A stretch of DNA of 17,807 bases from JAJFFW01 sp039197915 (GTDB lineage: Bacteria; Pseudomonadota; Alphaproteobacteria; Caulobacterales; Parvularculaceae). Of the stretch, positions 6,371 to 14,139 are shown piece by piece. The translations under genes and the position numbers were made by a program. A model generated the notes under the pieces. It was not told where the DNA came from. It did no database searches and saw only the letters and a list, made by a program, of their open reading frames with translations. The DNA lies in the NCBI GenBank assembly GCA_039197915.1, contig JBCCTV010000041.1, forward strand, positions 1 to 17,807. Reading direction: 5' to 3'. Each line of letters begins with the position of its first letter. Position 1 is the stretch's first letter.

Positions 6371-7651
6371 ATGCCCGATAGTCACCCCCAACTGACGACG
6401 CTTTCTAATGGCGTTCGACTGTTCGTTGAGCCATTGCCGCACCTGCGGTCAGTGGCGATGGGCGTTTGGGTTGCCGCTGGCGCGCTTGACGAACGTCCAG
6501 AAGAAAATGGCGCGGCGCATTTGCTTGAGCATATGGCGTTCAAGGGAACCGCGAGGCGTTCAGCCAAAGCGATTGCCGAAGAAATTGAAGCGATTGGCGG
6601 CCATATAAATGCGGCGACGAGTTATCCGTACACAGGATATTACGCTAGATTTCTGGCGGGCGATGAAGCCCGCGTCATGGATGTCTTGAGCGATATCATC
6701 CTTAATGCAGCGCTTAATCCCGATGAATTATCCCGAGAACAAGAGGTCGTCATCCAAGAGATTGGCGAAGCCGCCGATACGCCTGACGACGTCCTTTACG
6801 AGCACCTTCAAAGCCTAACTTATACGGATCAATCGCTCGGTCGCCCAATCTTGGGAACGCCCGAGACAGTGCGCAATCAATCGCAGGCGTCGCTGCGTGC
6901 GTTCATAGCGCGCCATTACACGCCCAAAAATACGGTGATCGCGGTATCCGGGTGCGTTGACCCGGGGCTGATCATCGATTTGGCCGAGCACGCGTTTGGC
7001 GCCATGCCAACGGCGCCAAATGGCGTTTCCGCCGATAGCTCAGCATCCGCCCGGAAATCGGTGCTGACGTTTGGTCGTCGCCATGACGATCGGCCGTTGG
7101 AACAGACCCATATTGCGGTCGCGTTGCCAGGCGCCGGCGTTCGTGATCCTTCATACTACGGAACGAGGCTCTTGGCCGAAGTCCTCGGTGGCGGGATGTC
7201 GTCGCGCTTATTCCAGGAAGTGCGCGAAGAGCGCGGCTATGCATATTCCGTATACGCCTATGCCGACGCCTATGATGATATCGGCACGTTAGGGTTTTAC
7301 CTCGGCGTTGATGAGAAGGATGCGGCCGATGCGCTGCGGCTTTCCTTGGCGCAACTAGAAGCGCTTGCAACGGAAACGACGGCCTCTGAGCTTGAGCGCG
7401 CGCGGGCGATGTTGCGCTCGTCGCTTTTGATGGGCCTTGAAAGCCCAATGGTGCGGATCGAGCGCGCAGCTGTGCAAACGCTGACGTTTGGCGCACCCGT
7501 TCCGATCGAAAAAAGTCTTGATGAGCTTGCTGCGGTTTCTTGTGAGGATGTCAAAGACACCGCCGCGCGTGTATTGGCTGCCGGCGCCCGTTCGCTTGCG
7601 GTAGTTGGTCCCGCTTCTTTTGATCGGCTTTCTGATATTCTCACCCCATGA
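6371..7651 (+). CDS. M16 family zinc metalloprotease (mitochondrial processing peptidase-like)
   Basis: The 426-residue protein has the inverted zinc motif HxxEH as HLLEH (His50, Glu53, His54), with the third zinc ligand Glu130 in EVVIQEIGE at the expected 76-residue distance. The C-terminal half contains GGGMSSRLFQEVREERGYAY, the substrate-binding Arg/Tyr region of active M16B peptidases. Both halves are therefore present and the catalytic site is intact. Homologues are related to the beta subunit of mitochondrial processing peptidase and degrade or process peptides. No signal peptide is visible, so a cytosolic location is likely. The ATG is 3 nt after the thrC stop and shows translational coupling. 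The thrC-M16 order is common in alphaproteobacteria, though the reason for the link is unknown. Confidence 0.93.
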   Translation: MPDSHPQLTTLSNGVRLFVEPLPHLRSVAMGVWVAAGALDERPEENGAAHLLEHMAFKGTARRSAKAIAEEIEAIGGHINAATSYPYTGYYARFLAGDEARVMDVLSDIILNAALNPDELSREQEVVIQEIGEAADTPDDVLYEHLQSLTYTDQSLGRPILGTPETVRNQSQASLRAFIARHYTPKNTVIAVSGCVDPGLIIDLAEHAFGAMPTAPNGVSADSSASARKSVLTFGRRHDDRPLEQTHIAVALPGAGVRDPSYYGTRLLAEVLGGGMSSRLFQEVREERGYAYSVYAYADAYDDIGTLGFYLGVDEKDAADALRLSLAQLEALATETTASELERARAMLRSSLLMGLESPMVRIERAAVQTLTFGAPVPIEKSLDELAAVSCEDVKDTAARVLAAGARSLAVVGPASFDRLSDILTP

Positions 7652-7661
7652 GAGATCAGCG

Positions 7662-8261
7662 ATGGCGCTAATTGATTTTCCGATCTTCAACGCCGCCCCG
7701 CGGTTGTCTTCAGGGCGCGTCACATTGAGGCTTGGGTGCGCTGACGACTATGACGCGTGGCGTCGGTTACGGGATAATAGTCGGGAACACCTGATTCGTT
7801 GGGAGCCCGACTGGACCGATGAGGAAGCCTCTTTGACGTCTTATCGCGCGTTGGTCCGCGGCTATGCGCGCGCGGCAAGGCGTGGGGTGGCGGCGCCGTA
7901 TTTTGTTTTCCGGCGCAATACGGCGGACCTGATTGGCGGGGTGAATTTAATCAACATTTCTCGCGGCGCCGCCCAAAGCGCAACGCTCGGTTACTGGCTT
8001 GGCGCGAAGTTCACCGGGCACGGGTACGCCAGCGAGGCCGTAGGCGCTGTTCTTGAACATGGCTTTGAAACGTTGCGCCTTCACCGCATCGAAGCGGCTT
8101 GCCAACCCGGCAACAGCGCATCGGCGCGTTTACTTGAAGGGTTGGGGTTTCGGCGCGAGGGCCTTGCAGAACGCTACTTGCGCATCAATGGGCGTTGGCG
8201 AGATCATATCATTTACGCCAAAACCGCGTGCGAACACTCTGAAAATCCCCATAGGCGATAA
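7662..8261 (+). CDS. GNAT family N-acetyltransferase, RimJ/RimL-like
   Basis: The 199-residue product shows the RimJ-type GNAT fold. An N-terminal RLSSGRVTLRLGCADDYDAW (14-33) leads to a beta-strand region, LIGGVNLINI (90-99). The acetyl-CoA pyrophosphate loop is GAKFTGHGYASEA (114-126), and NSASARLLEGLGFRREG (151-167) is the motif B region. Relatives acetylate the N-terminal amine of ribosomal proteins or small amines; the substrate here cannot be told. The start ATG 7662 has GAGA 6 nt upstream and lies 10 nt after the M16 stop. A longer frame from 7605 would overlap the protease gene by 47 nt and adds a hydrophobic leader absent from the family. It is the third gene of the thrC operon. Confidence 0.9.
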   Translation: MALIDFPIFNAAPRLSSGRVTLRLGCADDYDAWRRLRDNSREHLIRWEPDWTDEEASLTSYRALVRGYARAARRGVAAPYFVFRRNTADLIGGVNLINISRGAAQSATLGYWLGAKFTGHGYASEAVGAVLEHGFETLRLHRIEAACQPGNSASARLLEGLGFRREGLAERYLRINGRWRDHIIYAKTACEHSENPHRR

Positions 8262-8617
8262 GTCGTTAGCGCATTACGTTGCGGCGGCGCCTTAGTACTC
8301 GATCGATGCGGGACGGTCGGGCTTTTTGTTGCGCTCGTGGTTGCGCTTCAATGTAGCCCGCAAAAATCTTCGATGAGGCCGCGCCTTACGAAAAGTAAAA
8401 CGTATTGGCCACTTTCTTGCTCGCTTTTTCACTGTGCGCGCATGGCGCATCACGCCAATTTACGGCATATGTGTTGGGGGTTCGCGCTTTAGCGCGCGCC
8501 AATGGGTGTGGTTCTGTCGCCAGTTTGGGGAGCTCGTGAGAGCACTGCGCGATATGGCGCGACATGGGGGCGGCAGAAAGCAGCGGCGCTGCGCGTGGGT
8601 ATTAGGTGGACTGAAAT
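8262..8617. other. Intergenic region before the EAL gene
   Basis: These 356 bp contain no coding frame that resembles a protein; a plus-strand frame from 8434 overlaps the EAL gene and is Arg/Gly-rich shadow sequence. I see no convincing terminator hairpin for the thrC operon or clear promoter. Its length suggests that the EAL gene is transcribed separately from its own promoter. The ribosome site AGGTGGA (8604-8610) at its right end belongs to the EAL gene. Confidence 0.5.
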
Positions 8618-10924
8618 ATGGGTCTCGAGGCGACAATTGGTCTGGTGGTAGCGCTTTCAGAAGGCGTAGACGCCAGTCGCTCGGCGGACCTTGTGCGTGG
8701 CGCAATCGGCGGCGCGTTTGTCATTGGCGTGTCGTTTTTGACGGGGGTCGCGGTATTCCAACGTCGATTGGCCCCGGTATCAGCGCTCGTTATGGTGATT
8801 GCGGCGGCGCTCTTAGAATTCGCCTGGATTAAACTATTTTCGCCGCCAAGCGCCGCGATGATGACGTTTCTGCAAGGGCTGTTCGGCGCGAGCGTTTTGT
8901 TCTTTTTAGCGTCGTCAATTCAATTGGCGAAACGCAGCGCCATCGTTGGTGGGCTGATGGTTGCCGGCGCCTTGTGCATGTTGGGCCTTGGCGCTTTCGC
9001 CATCGCCATGAATTTCGATGCGGCGACGCCCGTTCGTTATAGCCTTTATGGCGTTGCAGCTTTTTCGGGAATCTTGGTGTTGAGCCAAGCCATCAGCGGC
9101 GACCCTGCAGCGCGTATGTTGCTGCCGGGCGTCGCCATTATGGCGGTCGCGCCATTTGCGGGTCGGCTCGGCGGCCCCGAGGCGGCGATCATTACGCCAC
9201 ACGCCTTGTTTACCTTCGGCGTGCTCGCGACAAGTCTGATAACATTGGTGGACGGACGGCGGACAATCGCGCGGGCGCCGACAGTGGTCACGGGCGGCTA
9301 TGCTGACTTGCGGGACGCGCCGAGCTACACGCCGCGTTCAAGCGATGACGGCGATTACGCCTCAATAGCCGCGGGCGGCGGTGATGCATCCGAATACCTC
9401 TCCCCAGGTGCTGACGGCGAGCGCACGAACGCCGCACAGGGCGAGGCGTCGCTCGTCAGCAATAATCAGCTCGCGGAAGTTCTCGATTATTCCGGTGTTT
9501 CGGTTTGGGACTGGAGCCCGCGGCGGTCGCAAGAGACCACATCCTTTGGCTCATTGCTTGGGCTCGGACCGATGGATGACCTGTCGCCGGCGACATTTAG
9601 CCGACTTCTCAAGGAGCCGGATGCGCTGCGTTTTGATCAAATCGTGGCGACCGCAACCAGCGACGGTCCGTTTGATCTCTCGGTGTCCTTAAAAACGGGC
9701 GACCGTTTGCGCCTGCGCGGTGCGCGCGCCGTTGACGATGGCGGCGTCCTTGAGCGTGTCGTTATGTTCGTTGAACGCGTCGGCGCCGCTGACCAGGCGA
9801 AGACGCCGACAATAGTCTCGCTTGATGCTGGAAATGCAGCGGAAGCTGCAGCGGCCGGCGGCGTTGTTGCGGCGGCGATTGGCAAAGCGATGGCGTCACG
9901 CCACGAACCTGGTGTTGGGACTTCTGAGGGTTTGCAAGCGAATGGCGTCCATGACGGCGGCGATGCCTCGCAGTCGAAATCCGGGTTGCAGCTCGCGAAA
10001 GCGCTGAAGGATGGCCGCGTTCGTGCAGCTTTTCAGCCAATCGTGAGTTTGGAAGACGAGAAAGTCCGCGGGTACGAAGCCCTTGCGCGCATATCGACTG
10101 GAAATGATGACCTGGATGATTGGACGACGGAAGAGCTCGTAAACGTCGCCCAACGCCAGGGCTGCGGGTTTCTCCTGGCGGAGACAATGCTGAAGGCGTC
10201 AGCAAGCTTCCTGGAAGAAAAGCTCGAGGAACCGGATGCTGTCGACGGTCTTTTTGTGGCGTTCAACGCGTCGATCGGCCAATTGCAGTCAGAGGGATTT
10301 GTTGACGCTGTCGCGGAAGAAATAGAACGCCGTGATTTGCCGAAAAATTCTTTAGTGCTGGAGCTGACGGAAGCGGACGCCGTACGCGATGACGCATTTG
10401 CGCGCGAGACATTCGCCGCCCTGAAGCGCGCAGGGGCCGCGTTGGCGTTCGATGATTTTGGCGCTGGTTTTTCATCCCTCAGTAACCTGCATAAGTTCTC
10501 GTTCGATTATTTGAAAGTTGATAAATCCTTCGTGGAGGAACTAACCGACCCGAAGAGCGATGCGCATAAGATTGTCTCGGCGCTAGCGGGGCTCGGTGAT
10601 AATCTCGGCATGGGCGTCATCGCCGAGGGTGTCTCGTCGAAAACCCTCGCGGACGCCGCAAAGGAGAGCGGGTGTAGCCTCGCCCAAGGGTACTTGTTTG
10701 GTGAGCCAACAATCTACGATTTGAACGCATCGATTGAAGAAGGCGGGTCGCCGTCCGCTTTATCCGAGAAGCTTTCCGATATGCAGTCCGAAGCAAAATC
10801 TCGATCGGCTTATGCGAATGGTGCGCACAACAAACCTAAGCAGACCGCCAGGCAGTCCGTCTCCGACGAGAAGGAATATGCGGACGCTCAGGACAGCGTT
10901 TTCAAAAGTGACGAGCTACGCTGA
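8618..10924 (+). CDS. Membrane-anchored EAL-domain c-di-GMP phosphodiesterase
   Basis: The product has 768 residues. The first 215 or so contain about six to seven hydrophobic helices (near 27-47, 53-73, 78-102, 107-131, 140-158 and two more). A charged linker follows, then a PAS-like segment (about 283-390, with SGVSVWDWS), an Ala-rich linker, and an EAL domain (about 457-700). Residues needed for hydrolysis of c-di-GMP are present: Glu487 in YEALAR, Asn in FNASIGQL, Glu in LELTEAD, Asp-Asp in DDFGAGFSSL, Lys in LKVDKSFV, Glu in VIAEGV and Gln in QGYLFGEP. An active phosphodiesterase is therefore predicted. There is no GGDEF domain. The tail (700-768) is polar and low in complexity. The start has AGGTGGA 7 nt upstream. 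The membrane part probably senses an unknown signal; the helices do not match a MASE type that I can name. Confidence 0.9.
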   Translation: MGLEATIGLVVALSEGVDASRSADLVRGAIGGAFVIGVSFLTGVAVFQRRLAPVSALVMVIAAALLEFAWIKLFSPPSAAMMTFLQGLFGASVLFFLASSIQLAKRSAIVGGLMVAGALCMLGLGAFAIAMNFDAATPVRYSLYGVAAFSGILVLSQAISGDPAARMLLPGVAIMAVAPFAGRLGGPEAAIITPHALFTFGVLATSLITLVDGRRTIARAPTVVTGGYADLRDAPSYTPRSSDDGDYASIAAGGGDASEYLSPGADGERTNAAQGEASLVSNNQLAEVLDYSGVSVWDWSPRRSQETTSFGSLLGLGPMDDLSPATFSRLLKEPDALRFDQIVATATSDGPFDLSVSLKTGDRLRLRGARAVDDGGVLERVVMFVERVGAADQAKTPTIVSLDAGNAAEAAAAGGVVAAAIGKAMASRHEPGVGTSEGLQANGVHDGGDASQSKSGLQLAKALKDGRVRAAFQPIVSLEDEKVRGYEALARISTGNDDLDDWTTEELVNVAQRQGCGFLLAETMLKASASFLEEKLEEPDAVDGLFVAFNASIGQLQSEGFVDAVAEEIERRDLPKNSLVLELTEADAVRDDAFARETFAALKRAGAALAFDDFGAGFSSLSNLHKFSFDYLKVDKSFVEELTDPKSDAHKIVSALAGLGDNLGMGVIAEGVSSKTLADAAKESGCSLAQGYLFGEPTIYDLNASIEEGGSPSALSEKLSDMQSEAKSRSAYANGAHNKPKQTARQSVSDEKEYADAQDSVFKSDELR

Positions 10925-10985
10925 CTAACTCGGCGGCGCTCTGCTGGCTATCTGAGTTTCAAGGTTTCTCGGATTGCTAAGTACG

Positions 10986-11438
10986 CTATTCCAAGTCGAA
11001 GTATCCGATGACAGTGAATAGCCAGCAATAAGCGATTGATACCCCAAGCACCCATATTATCGTAGGCGAAGGGTTTGTGAGTGTATCCATCGATTCGAAA
11101 AACATATATTCGTTATATGGCCCGGGCGACACGCCGACGATCAAAGCAAAAAAAGCAATGTGAGCGCCAACGCCCAGCATGGCTGACAACAACAGCGCGA
11201 CAGCAAAGCTTAGAACGCCTTTTTTTCGTCTGTATCGATAGCCTATGCCGTAAGCCCAATCATTGAATGACACAAAAATAACTAACACAACCCAGCCAAC
11301 GATTATCTCGGCGTAATCCATCCATTCAAGTACTGCGGCGTTGCTTTGATCGAATTTGTATAGCCATACTAAAAAAGCGCCGATGATCACGGTTGAGCCT
11401 ATCAACGCTCGCCATGTCGATTTTGACAAATTCAGCAT
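10986..11438 (-). CDS. Small four-helix membrane protein, unknown
   Basis: This 150-residue protein contains four predicted membrane helices, near residues 11-30, 38-58, 75-98 and 125-147. A positively charged loop (YRYRRKK, about 68-74) lies between helices two and three, and a loop with PGPYNEYMFFESMD (about 104-118) between three and four. By the positive-inside rule the Arg/Lys loop is cytoplasmic. The gene is visibly more AT-rich than its neighbours, has only a weak ribosome site (CGAG) before ATG 11438, and converges on the EAL gene. It lies beside homologous fragment copy B and about 500 bp of apparently decayed DNA, consistent with acquired DNA. I do not recognise the family. Its continuous hydrophobic pattern argues for a real gene. 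Confidence 0.65.
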   Translation of the reverse strand: MLNLSKSTWRALIGSTVIIGAFLVWLYKFDQSNAAVLEWMDYAEIIVGWVVLVIFVSFNDWAYGIGYRYRRKKGVLSFAVALLLSAMLGVGAHIAFFALIVGVSPGPYNEYMFFESMDTLTNPSPTIIWVLGVSIAYCWLFTVIGYFDLE

Positions 11439-11558
11439 TACTGATTGCTCGCAGCTTACCGACCATCAGGTCTATAGAGGTTTTTCTTGTTTTTTGCGAC
11501 TATTGCGAACACACAATTGTCGATGTCCAAAGGACATGTGCACCATTGTTGCGCCTAG

Positions 11559-11693
11559 ACTGACTTGGGGCGTTTTTTGGCGCCGTTCTCGACTTGGTTG
11601 CTCCAGAATTTGAGCGCCACAACATGGTATCAGCCTAGACAACTTCGCGATGTATGGAGCGCAATGACGCTTGCGGAGCGAATATCGGGATAG
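11559..11693 (+). pseudogene. Gene fragment homologous to copy A (copy B)
   Basis: The plus-strand frame between TAG 11556 and TAG 11691 has no upstream ATG, so it is not an intact gene. From CGT 11571 it reads RFLAPFSTWLLQNLS followed by ATTWYQPRQLRDVW, aligning without gaps to codons 8-36 of copy A at 1663-1749. The final 49 bp are 92 percent identical by count (45 of 49). After the shared VW the two sequences diverge completely. Both copies lie on the same strand about 9.9 kb apart and bracket the block from DUF429 to the membrane protein. The parent gene is not identified. Confidence 0.5.
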
Positions 11694-11813
11694 TTGTCAA
11701 GCCAGCCCCTTGCGGGGGCGTTCCCAAAATCCGTGAAGATTCTGAATTTACAAAATCAACCGATATCCTATGCGGTCGCCGCTTTCTGCCGCTACTCAAA
11801 CTAAAGGCCGTTC

Positions 11814-12086
11814 TTAAAGATCGTTGCGAGGTGTGCGATAAGCTTTAGCGCCACCGCGAAGAGCGCCTTTTGCATGCGGATCGTTTTGCTTGCTTAGGGC
11901 CCCGAGTGCCGAGCGGATAAGCGAATTGAAATTCCGCTTAAAGACGTGCACAGTTAAATCTAAGGCGTTCAGCGCAGCGGGCAACGAACCGTTTGCTTCT
12001 TTCGCACGGCGATTTTGCCCCCGAGCTCGCTCCTCGGCACCGGTCGACGGGGACGTGCTAAATAGATTCCCCGCAGGGGCATTCGA
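11814..12086 (-). pseudogene. Open frame without a start, possible remnant
   Basis: The minus strand stays open for 90 codons between two TAA stops, ending KAYRTPRNDL. It includes a plausible helical stretch ALNALDLTVHVFKRNF and GALSKQNDPHAKGAL. It has no ATG or GTG near its beginning, only an internal TTG and GTG, and no ribosome site. It may be the 3' remnant of a lost gene or chance openness in GC-rich DNA; a shorter plus-strand frame overlaps it. I do not recognise it. Confidence 0.2.
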
Positions 12087-12206
12087 TTAGGATTGGCGCC
12101 CGTAGCAGTGTTCATCATAAGTCTCTATACGGCGGGAATTTGAGTAACGGGGACTTTGGGTAACATTGTCCGCTTCCCGAATATATTGCATGGCTAACTT
12201 CGCGTT

Positions 12207-12803
12207 TTAATTCAGCGGTGCGTCTGACGGGCGGGCGGTCGCCCATTCTGGCGATAGCATCGCGCCGGTTACGCCAAGCCGCTCCAGGGCGTTCTTCCAA
12301 ATATCGTCATCGCTGAAAACGAGGTCGCGGTCGGCGTCGACGTGGGCCCAAGCGTTGCTAGCAATCTCGTCTTCAAGTTGGCCAGGGGCCCAGCCTGCGT
12401 GGCCGAGGGTCAGAAAATAGGAGCGCGGCGTCGCGCCGCCGGACGCGATATCCGATAAGATATCGCGCGTGCCCGTAACGCCAATTTCATCGTTCACAAC
12501 GAGTGTATTGGCGCTTTGATAGTCAAGGCTGTGGATAACGAGACCCCGGTCTTGTTGCACCGGTCCGCCATAGTGCACAGGCTGCGCCGCGATGTGCTCC
12601 GGCGCCTCAAGCGATAGCTGATCGAGCAACTCCCCAAAGCCCGCGCCGTCTAGCGTCTTATTGATGATGACGCCCATCGCATGATCAGCCGCGTGACTGC
12701 ACATCAAGACGACCGAGCGATCAAAGCGCTGATCGCCCATATTCGGCATCGCGATTAATAGCTGTCCGGTGAGGTGATTGGTTTTTGATGACGCGTCGCC
12801 CAT
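12207..12803 (-). CDS. yqgE: YqgE/AlgH family protein (UPF0301)
   Basis: The 198-residue protein shows the family hallmarks: LTGQLLIAMPNMGDQRFDRSVV (11-32), HAMGVIINK (about 41-49), HYGGPVQQDRGLVIHS (77-92), RSYFLTLGHAGWAPGQLEDEI (about 127-147) and NAWAHVDADRDLVF (about 150-163). Length is typical. The family is widespread in Proteobacteria. It has a known fold, but its molecular function is not established. AlgH in Pseudomonas was linked to alginate regulation, which need not apply here. The ATG at 12803 is the first codon that gives the conserved N-terminus, and its upstream ribosome site is weak. It is divergent from the peroxiredoxin gene, with 189 bp between them that contains the 8-bp palindrome GTGTACAC (12893-12900). 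Confidence 0.92.
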   Translation of the reverse strand: MGDASSKTNHLTGQLLIAMPNMGDQRFDRSVVLMCSHAADHAMGVIINKTLDGAGFGELLDQLSLEAPEHIAAQPVHYGGPVQQDRGLVIHSLDYQSANTLVVNDEIGVTGTRDILSDIASGGATPRSYFLTLGHAGWAPGQLEDEIASNAWAHVDADRDLVFSDDDIWKNALERLGVTGAMLSPEWATARPSDAPLN

Positions 12804-12992
12804 TCGCTCAGCCTAAGTCGACCGGCCCATTGAAACAACCCAACCTTCGCAATAGAGATAGCAACTTGAACATGATGATTGGCGGAAAGCGTGTGTACAC
12901 GCCTATGCCAAATCGCACATTTGCTCTATCGAATTTTGCGACGCCGCGGGGCAGAAAGCCCGGGGCGCTGAACACAGGGAAGGACCAGTACT

Positions 12993-13475
12993 ATGACGAT
13001 TTCTGTAGGTGAAAAGATACCAAGCGTTTCGGTCATGATGGCGACGTCGAACGGTCCGGAGAAAGCTGATACCGCTGAGATTTTGGCGGGGGCGAAAGTC
13101 GCTCTTTTCTCAGTCCCGGGAGCATTTACACCAACCTGCTCCGCACAGCACCTGCCAGGTTATGTTGAGCACGCAGACGCCTTTAAAGCGAAGGGCGTTG
13201 AAAAAATCGTCTGTATGTCCGTAAACGATGCATTCGTGATGGGCGCTTGGGGAGAGGCGCATGGCGCCAGCAGTAAAGTTCACATGCTGGCAGACGGCAA
13301 TGGCGACTTTGCGCGGGCGCTTGGCCTGACAATGGATGGCGCCGCCTTCGGCATGGGCGAGCGCTCACAGCGTTTTTCTATGGTGATAGAAAACGGTGAA
13401 GTCGCGCATCTTTTCATCGAAGAGCCTGGCGCTTTTGAAGTGTCGAGCGCGGAACATATGCTGTCTAAACTGTAG
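12993..13475 (+). CDS. Peroxiredoxin, Prx5 (AhpE/TSA-like) type
   Basis: The 160-residue protein reduces hydrogen peroxide and organic peroxides through a peroxidatic cysteine. The active-site motif is PGAFTPTCSAQHLPGY, with Thr46 and Cys49 matching the Pro-x-x-x-Thr-x-x-Cys signature of this superfamily. The extra SAQHLPGY is typical of the Prx5 group. Downstream are CMSVNDAFVMGAWG (74-87), where Cys74 is a second cysteine, and GERSQRFSMVIENG, which carries the conserved active-site Arg. No signal peptide is present, so it is cytosolic. It probably uses glutathione/glutaredoxin or thioredoxin; there is no fused glutaredoxin domain. AGGA 8 nt before ATG 12993 supports the start. No clear OxyR site was found upstream. 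Confidence 0.93.
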   Translation: MTISVGEKIPSVSVMMATSNGPEKADTAEILAGAKVALFSVPGAFTPTCSAQHLPGYVEHADAFKAKGVEKIVCMSVNDAFVMGAWGEAHGASSKVHMLADGNGDFARALGLTMDGAAFGMGERSQRFSMVIENGEVAHLFIEEPGAFEVSSAEHMLSKL

Positions 13476-13478
13476 CCT

Positions 13479-13517
13479 AGGGCATCGGGCGATTAGCGCG
13501 GATCAACCCGATGCTCT
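13479..13517. terminator. Inverted repeat after the peroxiredoxin gene
   Basis: An 11-bp stem (13479-13489 with 13507-13517; core GCATCGGG/CCCGATGC, one G-T pair) encloses a 17-nt loop, starting 3 nt after the peroxiredoxin stop. No uninterrupted T-run follows, only TTCTTTGTTTT about 6 nt on. It may work as a terminator between convergent genes or be a dispersed repeat. Confidence 0.45.
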
Positions 13518-13531
13518 AAATTCTTTGTTTT

Positions 13532-13580
13532 GAGCGCCTGCCACGATCTTCCCGTGATTAAGTGTGAGCGTCAGGCGCTC
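13532..13580. repeat. Second inverted repeat between convergent genes
   Basis: GAGCGCCTG (13532-13540) and CAGGCGCTC (13572-13580) are perfect complements around a 31-nt loop that holds a smaller CACG/CGTG pair. It directly follows the first inverted repeat and precedes rnhA on the other strand. A T-rich run (TTCTTTGTTTT) precedes it, so on the minus strand the stem is followed by an A-rich rather than a T-rich tract. This makes it a poor intrinsic terminator and possibly a repeat element. Confidence 0.45.
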
Positions 13581-13669
13581 GAGCGCGGCTGTCGGTCACG
13601 CTGACGCAGACTCGGCGCAGTCTTTGTGGCGTGCCAGCCAGATTTTATTGGCGTTATCTCGCAAGCAAT

Positions 13670-14095
13670 TTAAATCGCAGAGATCCCGCGGCGAGCAAGC
13701 TCGTCGGCTTTTTCGTTGCCGGGGTCGCCCGCGTGGCCTTTGACCCATTTCCAGTCAATTTCGCGACCGGTGGTCGCCTCATCGAGTGCGCGCCATAGGT
13801 CTTGGTTCTTGACCGGTTTTTTCGACGCGGTTTTCCAGCCATTGCGCTTCCAGCCTGTGATCCATTCGGTAACGCCGTTCTTGACGTATGTTGAATCCGT
13901 ATAAAGCGTAATGGCTTTCTCGGCTTCTGTTGCTCGCAGCGCCTCAATTGCAGCCATGAGCTCCATGCGGTTGTTGGTGGTTTCGGGCTCACCGCCAAAA
14001 AGCTCCTCGGTTGCCTCGCCATTTATAATATAAACGCCCCAACCGCCCGGCCCAGGGTTTCCGGAGCATGCGCCATCCGTATAAATTTCAGTCAT
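13670..14095 (-). CDS. rnhA: Ribonuclease HI
   Basis: The 141-residue enzyme cleaves the RNA strand of RNA-DNA hybrids, removing R-loops and primers. All catalytic residues are visible: Asp7 in IYTDGACSGNPGPGGWG, Glu45 in NRMELMAAI, Asp67 in YTDSTYV, His121 in VKGHAGDPGNEKAD and Asp131. Each sits exactly three residues earlier than its E. coli counterpart. The basic protrusion region is present (GWKRNGWKTASKKPVKN, about 81-97). AAAGG lies 6 nt upstream of ATG 14095. It follows thrB by 44 nt and is the last gene of the minus-strand series ispH-thrB-rnhA, an order common in alphaproteobacteria. Confidence 0.96.
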   Translation of the reverse strand: MTEIYTDGACSGNPGPGGWGVYIINGEATEELFGGEPETTNNRMELMAAIEALRATEAEKAITLYTDSTYVKNGVTEWITGWKRNGWKTASKKPVKNQDLWRALDEATTGREIDWKWVKGHAGDPGNEKADELARRGISAI

Positions 14096-14139
14096 TCATC
14101 GCCTTTCGGAAAATTTTATTTGTAAGCGGAGTATATCTC

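Larger units (their letters stand above)
11439..12206. other. Accessory intergenic region with gene remnants
   Basis: About 770 bp without an intact gene. From left to right it holds a perfect inverted repeat ATGTCC-AAA-GGACAT (11523-11537), about 90 bp upstream of the membrane protein start. Next is gene fragment copy B (11559-11693), then a GC hairpin GCCCC-TTGCG-GGGGC (11705-11719). A stop-free minus-strand frame without an ATG follows (11814-12086), and then CCCC-GCA-GGGG near 12069-12079. The composition is mixed, with AT-rich patches. The pattern suits a degraded insertion rather than one regulatory region. Confidence 0.5.

Noticed and set aside
8434..8832. Plus-strand frame overlapping the EAL gene start
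   Set aside because: Arg/Gly/Trp-rich shadow frame; the EAL frame has the ribosome site and clear membrane helices.
12804..12992. Possible OxyR site upstream of the peroxiredoxin
   Set aside because: Isolated ATAG and CTAT words are present but not in the required spacing.
12785..13012. Plus-strand frame of 75 codons before the peroxiredoxin
   Set aside because: It overlaps both flanking genes, lacks a ribosome site and shows no conserved pattern.
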